This document shows positions 1 to 7,907 of a stretch of 64,000 nt of DNA, piece after piece. The stretch is taken from the NCBI RefSeq assembly GCF_021266465.1, contig NZ_CP089848.1, positions 558,001 to 622,000 on the forward strand, given 5' to 3'. Source of the stretch: Paralcaligenes sp. KSB-10 (GTDB taxonomy: Bacteria; Pseudomonadota; Gammaproteobacteria; Burkholderiales; Burkholderiaceae_B). Within the stretch, counting starts at the first letter, position 1; the number at the start of each line of letters is the position of its first letter. The notes below the pieces were generated by a model, which was not told where the DNA came from, made no database searches, and saw only the letters and a list, made by a program, of their open reading frames with translations. The translations under genes were made by a program, and so were the position numbers.

Positions 1-29
1 ATTGTTGAGCAATTTAGCGGAAATTCTCG

Positions 30-874
30 GTGAACATCCGTTACTGGTTTAGGATCCTATATAAGCAGAATGGTAGTTCATTGTGGGTGCCACGCGGCGT
101 CGAAAGGATGAACGGCACCTTGGTCGGTCTGATCCTGGCTGGGGTCATTCTCGCAGTGCATCCTCAAGGGCTGTGGCTCGTCCTGACGCTCATGCTTCTC
201 CAGTTCATCATCGAGATGACCGTGACTCGCAACTATGCTCTGGCCGTCGTGTTCATCACCGCTGCGGCCCTGACCATCGCATCGGGCGGGCATCCCGTGC
301 CGGATGTAGGGCACGTGCTTTGGGTGCGCGGCGTCGATACCTTTATCGGCTGCATGACTGGTCTTGCGATCTTGGCGATGACGACGCTGCGCACCGTAGT
401 GGAGCGCATTCCGCAGGAACTCGTCAATGCGCTGGCGGCGCTTACGACGACGCTCGGCCATGCCGCCGAAGGAGAGGTTACGACCGGCGCTGCCCGACGG
501 GCACGCCGCGATCTTCACATCACATCATTGCCCTGCTCCAGGCCTACGATGTCAGCGTCGGCGCCACGCTGTGGCATCGCGATGTTGCCGAGCGGTCATG
601 GCCCGCGGTCGTCGCGGCGCAGCGGCTTGGCTACCGCGTGCTGTCCGCCTGCTGGTCGCTGGAGTCTGCGGGAGCGGACGCCGCCCCTGAAATGGCTCGC
701 ACGCTGTTCGGCCCCGACGGCGAGAGGGAGGCCAGACAAGCGCTGGCAACGCTATCCGATGCCATTCATGCAGGAACGAAGCCCGCGCCGCTTTCCCATC
801 TGCCAGAATTTCTGAACACGGAGATGATAAATCTGCATGACTCGCTCGTGTATAGCCTATCGACTCATGATTAA
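30..874 (+). pseudogene. FUSC-family inner-membrane protein remnant, frameshifted
   Basis: The frame from about position 85 to 510 gives a FUSC/aromatic acid exporter type C-terminal membrane block (RGVERMNGTLVGLILAG, then TRNYALAVVFITAAALTIAS, then ARRARRDL). The reading then has to change frame near 510-525. The continuation (ALLQAYDVSVGATLWHRDV through SLVYSLSTHD, stop 872-874) lies in the other frame. Both pieces read as one family in the right order, so this is one gene broken by a small indel. The N-terminal half expected for the family is absent, because the homology begins abruptly near position 85. A sequencing error cannot be excluded for the frameshift, but it does not explain the missing 5' half. 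Confidence 0.75.
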
Positions 875-1066
875 GTCTCTTATCAACACGATCAACCACA
901 AGTCCTTGAGTCTCGAGTACATCAAAAGACCATTTCAATCCTTCATTGCTACGACCAATTGTTCATAATATCGAACTTATGATGTTCAAATTTGTCATCT
1001 GGCCTGCCTATTGAACCCGTCTGCCATGCCCAGATTTTTTTAACCAACAAGGTCTTTAGCGCTGCA

Positions 1067-1992
1067 ATGGACTATCTTTTACATCTGATCGAACAATACG
1101 GCCTTACCCTTGTCTTTTTCAATGTACTCATTGAACAATTGGGTACGCCACTGCCCCGTCCTATCCCACACTAGTCATCACCGGCGCATTGCTGGTACGC
1201 AGCAGCTATTCAGCGCCTTTGCTGCTGTTCGTCGCCGTGCTTGCCGCATTAATTGCTGATGTCGCGTGGTACCAGGTAGGAAAACGCTATGGCCGCAAAG
1301 TCATGTCTTTGCTCTGTCGTATTTCATTCTCGCCTGATTCATGCGTCAGGCAGACTGAGCAGGTTTACTTGCGCTGGGGGGTGCCATCCTTGATGGTTGC
1401 AAAGTTTATTCCTGGCTTCGCATCCATCGCCAGCGCATTGGCCGGCGCACTGGGAACCCGGCGCCTGAAGTTTGTTTTCTTCGATAGCTTGGGCGCCGCG
1501 CTTTGGGCCGGATCAGCCATTTATCTAGGTTCGCTATTTAGCACAACTATCGGCGACCTGCTGAACGTCCTTGAACATCTGGGCAAGTGGGGCCTGTTCT
1601 TAATAGGAGCAGCGTTGTTCGCGTTTATTGCAAGAAAATGGTGGCAGCGCCAGCAGTTCCTGAAGTCCTTATGCATGGCGCGCATATCTATGGACGAACT
1701 CCACCAATTATTGCAGCAAGGCACGGCGCCCACCATCATTGATGTCCGCTCTGCGCTCTCACAGGATGAAAGCCGTATACCGGGCGCTGTTCCGATGCAA
1801 ATAAAAGGGCCTCTCCCCTCTGACCTGGATATGACGCATGACGGTGAAGTCATTGTGTATTGCGCTTGTCCCAATGAAGCCTCTTCCGACCAAGTCGCCA
1901 AGCACCTTATGAAGCTGGGCTACAGTCGCGTACGGCCATTGGCCGGCGGCATCCACGCATGGATTGCCGCTGGCTATTCAGTTGAATCGTAA
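1067..1992 (+). pseudogene. DedA (VTT) membrane protein fused to rhodanese domain, frame-disrupted
   Basis: The first frame, from ATG 1067, reads MDYLLHLIEQYGLTLVFF and on to GTPLP, then ends at 1174 as out-of-frame sequence. The second frame continues the DedA signature directly (YPTLVITGALLVRSSYS), followed by membrane segments and the DedA motif VAKFIPGFASIASALAG. A C-terminal rhodanese-like domain (about the last 110 residues) has IIDVRSALSQ near its start and VIVYCACPNEASS as the active-site loop with its cysteine. A single-base deletion, or a two-base insertion, near 1157 explains both frames. DedA proteins are implicated in lipid scrambling and in envelope and proton homeostasis, and DedA-rhodanese fusions are known in proteobacteria. 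The gene is broken as read; a sequencing error is possible. Confidence 0.75.
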
Positions 1993-2066
1993 AACTGTCG
2001 TTATTCCTCTTATCACCGAGCATGAACGACTTGGACATTATGAAATTATGCCAAGTGCCCCATCCG

Positions 2067-2660
2067 CTAAAGCGCGACCTTTTGCACTTTGGCGCCTTCA
2101 AGCGAGACGCCCGCCATCAGACCCGCGTTGGTAAGCACGAAACCGACAACGGATTGTTTCGCGGTGTTGGTGTCTATTTTGCCATTGGCGCCTATATTGG
2201 CAATGGCAACCGTTGCATCAGCGCCAACCGTCCAACCATTGCTGTTGCGAAACTTATCTAAAGCCTCTTGGGTCATGAACAGCAAGACTATTGCCTTGGA
2301 TTGGGCGCCCGCCTGGAGGCCGATAGAACCAGCCGTAGTGCTGTAATAGCCATCATTGCGACCATTCACCCGCAAGACACCATTACCGTGTTCGGCAGCG
2401 ATCACAAAGCCCGCGCTCAGAACAGTCGGGAACACTAAGACTCCCTTGGCTCGTTCGACAAGGGCGCGCGAGTCGGGCGCCGACTTGTAAAGCCGGGACA
2501 GAGTCGCATTCGCACTCGTGTTAATGTCGCTGCGCTGCTGGCTGGCGGTCGCCTGATCCTTCGGCGCGGTCGTGGTGCAGCCCGAAAATGCCAGGCTGGC
2601 CACTGCTACAGCCAGAATGGCTAGACCTTTATTGCGAGACATCGATAGTTTTTGTTTCAT
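2067..2660 (-). CDS. SYLF-domain (YSC84-type) lipoprotein
   Basis: A 197-residue protein with a lipoprotein signal ending FSGC (Cys28), so probably anchored in the outer or inner membrane facing the periplasm. The rest is a SYLF lipid-binding domain: a helical lead (LSRLYKSAPDSRALVERAKG), then VLVFPTVLSAGFVIAAEHGNG and GWTVGADATVAIANIGANG. This family is known to bind lipids or act as an envelope stress protein; the exact role here is inferred. The start at 2660 was chosen because AGAGG lies just upstream; a second ATG at 2642 is possible but lacks a clear ribosome site. A good sigma-54 promoter lies about 30 bases ahead of the start. Confidence 0.85.
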   Translation of the reverse strand: MKQKLSMSRNKGLAILAVAVASLAFSGCTTTAPKDQATASQQRSDINTSANATLSRLYKSAPDSRALVERAKGVLVFPTVLSAGFVIAAEHGNGVLRVNGRNDGYYSTTAGSIGLQAGAQSKAIVLLFMTQEALDKFRNSNGWTVGADATVAIANIGANGKIDTNTAKQSVVGFVLTNAGLMAGVSLEGAKVQKVAL

Positions 2661-2701
2661 AATTAACCTCTGTGATGTTGGAGTGCTGTATTTGCCAGTC
2701 A

Positions 2702-2715
2702 GCAAGAAACATGCC
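2702..2715 (-). promoter_or_regulatory. sigma-54 (-24/-12) promoter for the SYLF lipoprotein
   Basis: On the minus strand the sequence reads TGGGCATGTTTCTTGCT. GG (2715-2714) and GC (2703-2702) are exactly 12 bases apart, against the consensus TGGCACG-N4-TTGCW. There are two mismatches outside the invariant GG and GC. The expected transcript start is near 2690, about 30 bases before the ATG at 2660. It overlaps the gap between the SYLF gene and the AI-2E gene. Confidence 0.7.
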
Positions 2716-2731
2716 CAACTAAAGAAACAAG

Positions 2732-3976
2732 TCATTCGCCCAACAATTCCGCTATCGCCTGCATGCCCTCGATGTGTCCTGAAATGACTTTTATAACAAC
2801 AATAAGAGGAACACAAAGCAACATGCCCCACAGCCCCCAAAGCCATCCGCCAAACAGCAGCCCAATGAAAACGGCAGTTGCATTCATTTTCGCAATCCGG
2901 CCCGTCATCCAGGTTGTAATCAGCATCCCAACCACAGCTGAAATCACCAGCAATGCACCGAATACCAGGAACATCATCGAAAACGACTCAAACTGCAAAA
3001 ATGCGGCAACGCCTATCGCAACCGCGGTGATCAATGGTCCAAAATAGGGAATGACATGAAGCAGGCCGGCCGCGACTGCCCACGCTCCCGGGTTGCCAAG
3101 TCCAATCCAGTGCAGCACCAGCCATGTGATGAGGGCCAGAGATATGTTCATCACAAAAAGCATAAACATATATCGCTGGATCGATGTATTGATGTCGTCC
3201 AGAATATGAACGGTAATTTTCTTGTTCGTCAGCGTGGGCCCGGTAAGTTTCACCAGTTTTCGCTTAAATGTGTCTCCCGAGAGCAAGGCGAAAAAAACCA
3301 GAAAAAGGACCATGAGCAACTGCCCTACCAAACCGACAGCGCTCAATGACCCGGCCCAAAGCCAACCACTGACGTTGAATCCGGGTGGCTTTGCCGCGGC
3401 TGCGTCGGCTACCTGATTCTTGCCTTTGGCCCTACTGCCTTTGGTTTCGTTATTTGCCTCTGTGTCAGTCGCCGAACTAGCCGCCTTTTTAAGCGCATCG
3501 GTCATGCTGCGAAGCCTATCCAAGGCTCCTAGTTTGCCGTCGTTGGTTCTTATGAGTGCAGCGTTGAGCTTATAGATCGCCATCGGCGTTTCATCCATGA
3601 TGGCTTGAGCCTCTCTGTATACCGTGGTCGCCACTACGGCTGTCGTGGCCAGAAGACCGAGCATAATGAGACCCACGCCTACAGCGCGTGGCACTTTAAT
3701 GCGCTCCAGCCAAACGACCATGGGATTGAGCGTGTAGGAGATCAAAATGCCGAAAACAAGTGGGATGAAAAATCCGCGAGCCCATTGCAACGCAAAAACA
3801 AATGCGATGGCTGTGAGTATGGACAACGCAACGCTACTGACATTCACTTTGCGATGTTCCGATGGCGGCGTGGCATGGGCCAGTGCAATGGCCGGGCCTG
3901 GAGCGATGCCCTGGCTACTCTCTGCATTAGTGGTCAGCACATCGCGCAAGACTGTTTCGGATCGATCTGCATCCAT
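2732..3976 (-). CDS. AI-2E family transporter (PerM-like)
   Basis: A 414-residue polytopic inner-membrane protein of the AI-2E/PerM family. An N-terminal pair of helices (ALSILTAIAFVFALQWARG, then FIPLVFGILISYTLNPMVVW) is followed by a soluble insert rich in Ala, Lys and Thr at about residues 150-195. A dense membrane block then runs to the C-terminus, including GLLHVIPYFGPLITAVAIG and the conserved tail GLWGMLLCVPLIVVIKV. Family members are proposed exporters of autoinducer-2 or Na+/H+ antiporters; the substrate cannot be read here. The ATG at 3976 follows AGAGG, which favours it over a TTG fifteen bases upstream. A sigma-54 promoter lies at 4023-4036. The gene reads in the same direction as the SYLF gene, but each has its own promoter. 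Confidence 0.85.
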   Translation of the reverse strand: MDADRSETVLRDVLTTNAESSQGIAPGPAIALAHATPPSEHRKVNVSSVALSILTAIAFVFALQWARGFFIPLVFGILISYTLNPMVVWLERIKVPRAVGVGLIMLGLLATTAVVATTVYREAQAIMDETPMAIYKLNAALIRTNDGKLGALDRLRSMTDALKKAASSATDTEANNETKGSRAKGKNQVADAAAAKPPGFNVSGWLWAGSLSAVGLVGQLLMVLFLVFFALLSGDTFKRKLVKLTGPTLTNKKITVHILDDINTSIQRYMFMLFVMNISLALITWLVLHWIGLGNPGAWAVAAGLLHVIPYFGPLITAVAIGVAAFLQFESFSMMFLVFGALLVISAVVGMLITTWMTGRIAKMNATAVFIGLLFGGWLWGLWGMLLCVPLIVVIKVISGHIEGMQAIAELLGE

Positions 3977-4022
3977 GGGTGCCTCTGGCAAATCAAATTA
4001 TTGTTCTTGAGTATCAATGCCA

Positions 4023-4036
4023 GCAATTTTCATGCC
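4023..4036 (-). promoter_or_regulatory. sigma-54 (-24/-12) promoter for the AI-2E family gene
   Basis: The minus strand reads CCGGCATGAAAATTGCT. GG at 4036-4035 and GC at 4024-4023 are 12 bases apart. The -12 element TTGCT is perfect and the -24 element differs from TGGCACG at two places. The transcript would begin near 4011, about 35 bases before the ATG at 3976. Confidence 0.75.
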
Positions 4037-4054
4037 GGCCGACAGTCTGGTTCC

Positions 4055-4069
4055 ATGGAAATTTTCCAT
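4055..4069. promoter_or_regulatory. perfect 15-bp palindrome upstream of a sigma-54 promoter
   Basis: ATGGAAA-T-TTTCCAT is a perfect inverted repeat around position 4062, in the gap between the AI-2E gene and the phosphoesterase gene. It lies 19 bases upstream of the -24 element of the sigma-54 promoter at 4023-4036. It could be an activator or repressor site. No protein is assigned. Confidence 0.4.
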
Positions 4070-4083
4070 TGACCGTTTGAGCG

Positions 4084-4848
4084 TCATAACTCGATCTCCG
4101 CAGCCAGAGGCGCGTGGTTGGACAATTGTTTCCATGGGTCCGCGACCTGCCTGGCAGGTTCGAATTGTGTGATGCTTCGCACATAAATCCGATCGAGACG
4201 TAAAAATGGGAAGCACGCCGGGAAGCTACGGGCAACCCGCCCTCGCCTTTCATTGAAAATTTCTTTCAAGCCGCTTCGACGCATCAGCAAATGATGTCCG
4301 CGCAAGCGCCAGTCGTTGAAATCGCCCGCTACAAGTAGTGGCGCGTCAGCGGGGACATGATCATCGATGCGGCGGCAAAGATCAGATAATTGCAGGCTGC
4401 GCTGCTGCTCTCGCCATCCAAGATGGACGCAAATAGCATGTATGTCCGTGTCAAGGGTCACCGGTCTCACCACGCAATGCAGCAAGCCACGCTTCTCGTG
4501 CTTGCCTACTGAAATATTTAGATTGTCATAATGCGTGATCGGGTATTTGGACAATAAGGCATTGCCATAATGGTCATACGGGTAAACGGCATTGCGGCCA
4601 TAGGCAAAATCGGGCCAGATAGAATCGGCCAGGAATTCGTATTGGCTGGTGGCAGGCCAGCGCGCAAGACGGCTCGCATGGTCCTGATGGGCTCCCAGCA
4701 CTTCTTGCAAAAAGACGATATCGGCCCCCGCTGCCCGGATCGCATCACGCAGTTCGTGCAAAATGAAGCGGCTGTTGAAAACCGTAAATCCCTTATGTGC
4801 ATTTACAGTGAGAATCTTTAATTTGAATGGAGGATCGTCGATAGTCAT
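4084..4848 (-). CDS. endonuclease/exonuclease/phosphatase (EEP) family protein
   Basis: A 254-residue soluble EEP-fold hydrolase. The catalytic landmarks appear in order: NAHKGF near the N-terminus, IVFLQEVLG with the metal-binding Glu, a central AICVHLGW, AGDFNDWR with the Asp/Asn pair, and the final SNHAPLAAEIEL with the catalytic His. The family includes nucleases and phosphodiesterases acting on nucleic acid, lipid or inositol substrates; the substrate is not readable. Similar genes often sit near phospholipase D-type genes in Burkholderiales, and one is present here at 10897-12438. No strong ribosome site is visible before the ATG at 4848. A sigma-54 promoter lies 34 bases upstream. Confidence 0.85.
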   Translation of the reverse strand: MTIDDPPFKLKILTVNAHKGFTVFNSRFILHELRDAIRAAGADIVFLQEVLGAHQDHASRLARWPATSQYEFLADSIWPDFAYGRNAVYPYDHYGNALLSKYPITHYDNLNISVGKHEKRGLLHCVVRPVTLDTDIHAICVHLGWREQQRSLQLSDLCRRIDDHVPADAPLLVAGDFNDWRLRGHHLLMRRSGLKEIFNERRGRVARSFPACFPFLRLDRIYVRSITQFEPARQVADPWKQLSNHAPLAAEIEL

Positions 4849-4881
4849 GGGGATCCGCAGCGATCGAATATGGATCAGTCA

Positions 4882-4895
4882 GCAAGTACCGCGCC
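4882..4895 (-). promoter_or_regulatory. sigma-54 (-24/-12) promoter for the EEP phosphoesterase
   Basis: The minus strand reads TGGGCGCGGTACTTGCT. GG at 4895-4894 and GC at 4883-4882 have the 12-base spacing, TTGCT is perfect, and there is one mismatch in CACG (CGCG). The transcript would start near 4870, about 22 bases before the ATG at 4848. Confidence 0.7.
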
Positions 4896-5043
4896 CAGGG
4901 CGTGGATCTCTGAATCCCTTGACCGCAGCACCAAGCCGTGGGCTCGACTTTGTTTGACAAGCAGTCATGCATTGGAATAGAGTGGTTTCCAGGCCGACGA
5001 TCCGCATCCTCGGACAATCGACACCTGCAAGGCGAATGCCAAA

Positions 5044-5301
5044 ATGGAAGAGACCGAGAAAACTGCTGAGATCATCGCACACGAACTCAACAACATTTTC
5101 ATGACTATTGGTTTAAGTCTCGAAATGCTAAGCGAGCGAGTCGCCCATGACGAGACCACCGGCCGTCTTTTTGCAGCCGCTCGTCATGGCATAGAGCGTG
5201 GCGCAAAGCTCAATCAGCAGTTATTAGCCTTCTCTCGTTGTCAGCTTGACCAGTCGTCTGCGACGCAAGTAACGACACATGCGGGCGACCCGGTTTTATA
5301 A
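5044..5301 (+). CDS. orphan HisKA dimerisation/phosphoacceptor domain (85 aa)
   Basis: The whole 85-residue product matches the dimerisation and phosphoacceptor helix pair of hybrid histidine kinases: AHELNNIFMTIGLSLEMLSE with the H-box His, a second helix GIERGAKLNQQLLAFSRCQ, then a short tail. There is no sensor domain before it and no HATPase domain after it, because translation stops at 5301. It could be the remnant of a deleted kinase or a free-standing phosphotransfer module. It converges with the NtrC-class regulator whose stop is 16 bases away, so a deleted cognate kinase is a natural reading. No recognisable -24/-12 promoter precedes it. Confidence 0.6.
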   Translation: MEETEKTAEIIAHELNNIFMTIGLSLEMLSERVAHDETTGRLFAAARHGIERGAKLNQQLLAFSRCQLDQSSATQVTTHAGDPVL

Positions 5302-5316
5302 TAGTTTGCTGTCAGG

Positions 5317-6669
5317 TTAATTGGAAGGCAGGGAAGACGATGTATCTTTGTCGGCCGCGGCGCCGTACTCTTCAAGCCGGTTGTATAAGGTTTTAAGACT
5401 TATGCCCAGCCTTTCAGCGGCCACCTTCTTCACCCCTCCGCACTGCTTCAAGGTCGCCAGGATGAGCTGCCGGTTGGCGTCGGCCAGCGGCACCCCGACC
5501 GGCAGCGAAATGTCGCTGCCCCGCCCCGCCGAATGTGACTGCAGATCGAAAGAAGTGAAATTACCTTTAATCACCTCGTCGGCGAGAATATAGCTGCGGT
5601 ATACATAATTTCGCAATTCCCGTATATTGCCCGGCCATGAATATTCTTGTATGGCTTTCATGGCATCGGGCGCAAAAGACTTGCGGGTGTGGCCTTCTTC
5701 ATTGAGCTCTTGTAGAAAGTGCTCGGCAAGCAGCACAACGTCACCTTCGCGCTCGCGCAAAGGTGGGAGTTCCAAAGGAAATACGCACAGTCGATAGTAC
5801 AAATCTTCGCGCAGTGTGCCGTTGCTCACTGCCTGCTCCGGATTGAAATTGGTGGCGGCAATCACTCGTACATCGACAGGGATTTCGGTATTCGTACCCA
5901 CGCGCATAAAACAGCCCGTTTCCAGAACTCGAAGCAACCGCACCTGCAGTTCCATTGACATTTCGGTGATTTCGTCCAGCAGTAAAGTGCCGCCCTGAGC
6001 CCGCTCGAAATACCCTTTATGCTGGCGATCGGCACCGGTGAAACTACCCTTTTCGTGGCCGAACAATTCGCTTTCGATCAAGTTGGGCGAAATGGCGCCG
6101 CAATTGACTGGCATGAAGGGTTTGTTGTGCCGGGGGCTGGCCAAATGAATGGCTTCGGCGGCAAGCTCTTTGCCGGTACCGCTTTCTCCCACGAGCAGCA
6201 CTGTGGCCCGAGTGGGCGCCACTTTCTCAATACGGGCGCACAGCAGTTGCATGGCGCGCGACTTCCCTATCATTTTGATAAAGCAATCGTTTGAACCCGG
6301 AATGAGAGGCTCATGCAGCAAAGACTTCAACTCGCTCAGCAAAGCACGTACTCGGTGCAGGCTGACAGGCTTGCGCAGATAATCAACGGCCCCACAGCGC
6401 AGGGCATTGATTGCACTGTCAATGCTTGAGTGCCCGGTAATAAAAACAACCTGTGTATCGACCAGTTCAAGGCCTTTCCAAAACTCGATGCCGTCGCCAT
6501 CGGGCAACATCATGTCGAGCAGGATCATGTCGGGCTTTTGACGTTCAATTTGAATGCGAGCCTGACGTATATTGGCCGCCACCGCTACAGTGTAACCCTC
6601 GCCTTCTGCTATTTCGGCAAGCAATTCGCGGATGGTAGGCTCATCGTCGGTGATTAATAGATGCGGCAT
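5317..6669 (-). CDS. NtrC-class sigma-54-dependent response regulator
   Basis: A 450-residue bacterial enhancer-binding protein with three domains. A receiver (about 1-120) has the acidic pair D8-D9, phospho-acceptor D52 ([11 protein letters not shown]) and the VDYLRKPV lysine. An AAA+ domain (about 140-375) has Walker [16 protein letters not shown], the sigma-54 contact loop as GSFTGA instead of GAFTGA, and Walker [12 protein letters not shown] Fis-type helix-turn-helix closes the protein ([20 protein letters not shown]). It would activate sigma-54 RNA polymerase from distant sites when phosphorylated. It is the only sigma-54 activator in the window and is flanked by sigma-54 promoters on both sides, so it is the best candidate for their activator. 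No full cognate kinase is present. Confidence 0.93.
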   Translation of the reverse strand: MPHLLITDDEPTIRELLAEIAEGEGYTVAVAANIRQARIQIERQKPDMILLDMMLPDGDGIEFWKGLELVDTQVVFITGHSSIDSAINALRCGAVDYLRKPVSLHRVRALLSELKSLLHEPLIPGSNDCFIKMIGKSRAMQLLCARIEKVAPTRATVLLVGESGTGKELAAEAIHLASPRHNKPFMPVNCGAISPNLIESELFGHEKGSFTGADRQHKGYFERAQGGTLLLDEITEMSMELQVRLLRVLETGCFMRVGTNTEIPVDVRVIAATNFNPEQAVSNGTLREDLYYRLCVFPLELPPLREREGDVVLLAEHFLQELNEEGHTRKSFAPDAMKAIQEYSWPGNIRELRNYVYRSYILADEVIKGNFTSFDLQSHSAGRGSDISLPVGVPLADANRQLILATLKQCGGVKKVAAERLGISLKTLYNRLEEYGAAADKDTSSSLPSN

Positions 6670-7018
6670 ATGGATTTGATATTAGTGGTTTCAGGCAGCC
6701 CGGAATCCGCTGCATAGACGGCTTCCAGTGCGAATGCACATCAGTTCATATTCTGCGTTTCGATTTCCCGCTTGTTCTTTCGATATTTTTTAAAAATACC
6801 GTATCTCGTTTTACATTAGGCTGCACCGACCCGAATAGAGAAAATGCAACAGAATGCTAATGGTAGGGATGAAGAAGCTTATTATTACACTTTTAATGTC
6901 GTGAATTTCATTACATTGACACTATCTTGACGTTGAGCTCCATGCTTCACGAGCAAGCGCCTGTTATCGGAATCGTCTCACACTCCGTGCTGGTAAAAGA
7001 CTGCGGATCGCTCACGCA
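6670..7018. other. non-coding gap upstream of the regulator and the ferritin locus
   Basis: About 350 bases without a convincing gene, AT-rich around 6780-6930. It must hold the promoter of the regulator (leftward) and any activator sites for the sigma-54 promoter at 7019-7032 (rightward). A weak -24/-12-like site for the regulator at 6695-6708 was not accepted. Nothing else was recognised. Confidence 0.5.
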
Positions 7019-7032
7019 GGCACGGCAATTGC
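7019..7032 (+). promoter_or_regulatory. sigma-54 (-24/-12) promoter of the PRC-tail/ferritin locus
   Basis: The sequence CAGGCACGGCAATTGCT has GG at 7019-7020 and GC at 7031-7032. It has only one mismatch to TGGCACG-N4-TTGCW. Transcription would start near 7044, ahead of an AGGAG ribosome site and a small reading frame at 7071, then the ferritin-like gene at 7296. Confidence 0.8.
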
Positions 7033-7070
7033 TGCTTGCATATTGATGTCACAAACCCAGGAGTAAACCT

Positions 7071-7205
7071 ATGCTGACACGCGAGCAGATCAAAAACAGC
7101 CTTGAATACAATGAAGACATGACGCTGGATGGAGATTGCGGGCCCGGGCGCATTAGTTTTATGACAAAAAGGATGTTGGAACTAATCACGTCCTGCGTCC
7201 TTTGA
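7071..7205 (+). pseudogene. 44-codon PRC-barrel C-terminal-type peptide (remnant or leader)
   Basis: The ATG at 7071 has an excellent AGGAG site seven bases upstream and encodes 44 residues starting MLTREQIKNSLEYNEDM, with stop TGA 7203-7205. This segment resembles the region after the barrel in PRC-barrel proteins (LTREQIKNSPEY type), so it is probably a decayed tail that kept its translation start. A second, more degraded copy lies at 20296-20439. The sigma-54 promoter lies directly upstream and the ferritin-like gene follows after 90 bases. It may therefore still be translated as a leader, or it may simply be debris between promoter and gene. Confidence 0.5.
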
Positions 7206-7295
7206 CTTGCCGCAGAACGGGCGCCCCAATAGCAAATTGGCGATGAAGGTCTTTGAAATATTGCCATCTGCAATATTTTTTGAACAAGGAAAACC

Positions 7296-7844
7296 ATGAA
7301 ATCAGACAAATCCAAACCTCGAGAGGCCTATCGCTCGCCGCTGGACACCTCCGCGATTCGGGAAGCGGCAAAGAATATGGATGATGGAGCCGTTACAGCA
7401 GGCTATCAAGGTAATCGTGAGAAAATTCTGGCCCTCCTTAACAGCGCCTTGGCAACCGAACTTGTCTGTGTATTGCGATACAAGCGCCATTATTACACTG
7501 CAACAGGATTGATGAATACGCCGATCAAGAATGAATTCCTTGAACATGCACAAGATGAGCAAGGCCATGCTGATCAAATTGCCGAGCGCATTGTTCAGTT
7601 AAACGGCCAGCCCGATTTAAATCCGGCCACGTTGACCCAGCGCAGCCATGCTGAATATGACAGCTCCAGCGATATTAAAGCCATGATTCGGGCCAACCTT
7701 ATTGCTGAGCGTGTTGCTGTTGAGTCGTATCGTCAGATCATTGAAAAAATAGGCGATACCGATCCTACGACCAAGCTCATGCTGGTAGGGATCCTGGCCA
7801 AAGAAGAGGAGCATGCCGACGAAATGCGCGACCTGCTTGATTAG
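7296..7844 (+). CDS. ferritin-like (bacterioferritin-type) protein
   Basis: A 182-residue four-helix protein. The di-iron ligands sit in the expected order: Glu55, Glu88-x-x-His91, Glu138 and Glu170-x-x-His173. The first helix reads REKILALLNSALATELVCVL. It resembles the ferritin-like/bacterioferritin proteins that store iron or protect against oxidants; no haem ligand was looked for. The first 40 residues are an extension outside the bundle. The ATG at 7296 follows AAGGAAAACC. The only strong promoter upstream is the sigma-54 one at 7019-7032, which implies co-transcription with the 44-codon frame. Confidence 0.87.
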   Translation: MKSDKSKPREAYRSPLDTSAIREAAKNMDDGAVTAGYQGNREKILALLNSALATELVCVLRYKRHYYTATGLMNTPIKNEFLEHAQDEQGHADQIAERIVQLNGQPDLNPATLTQRSHAEYDSSSDIKAMIRANLIAERVAVESYRQIIEKIGDTDPTTKLMLVGILAKEEEHADEMRDLLD

Positions 7845-7907
7845 TTAAAAGTAGGATCAAGATCGGTTACGGTTCCGACTTCAGTATGGGCTATATGACT
7901 ATATGGA

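Noticed and set aside
1001-1014. sigma-54-like site ahead of the DedA-rhodanese remnant (TGGCCTG-N4-TTGA)
   Set aside because: The critical C of the -12 GC is changed to A and the -24 element has an extra mismatch.
6695-6708. -24/-12-like site ahead of the NtrC-class regulator
   Set aside because: Only GG and TGC agree; the rest of both elements mismatches.
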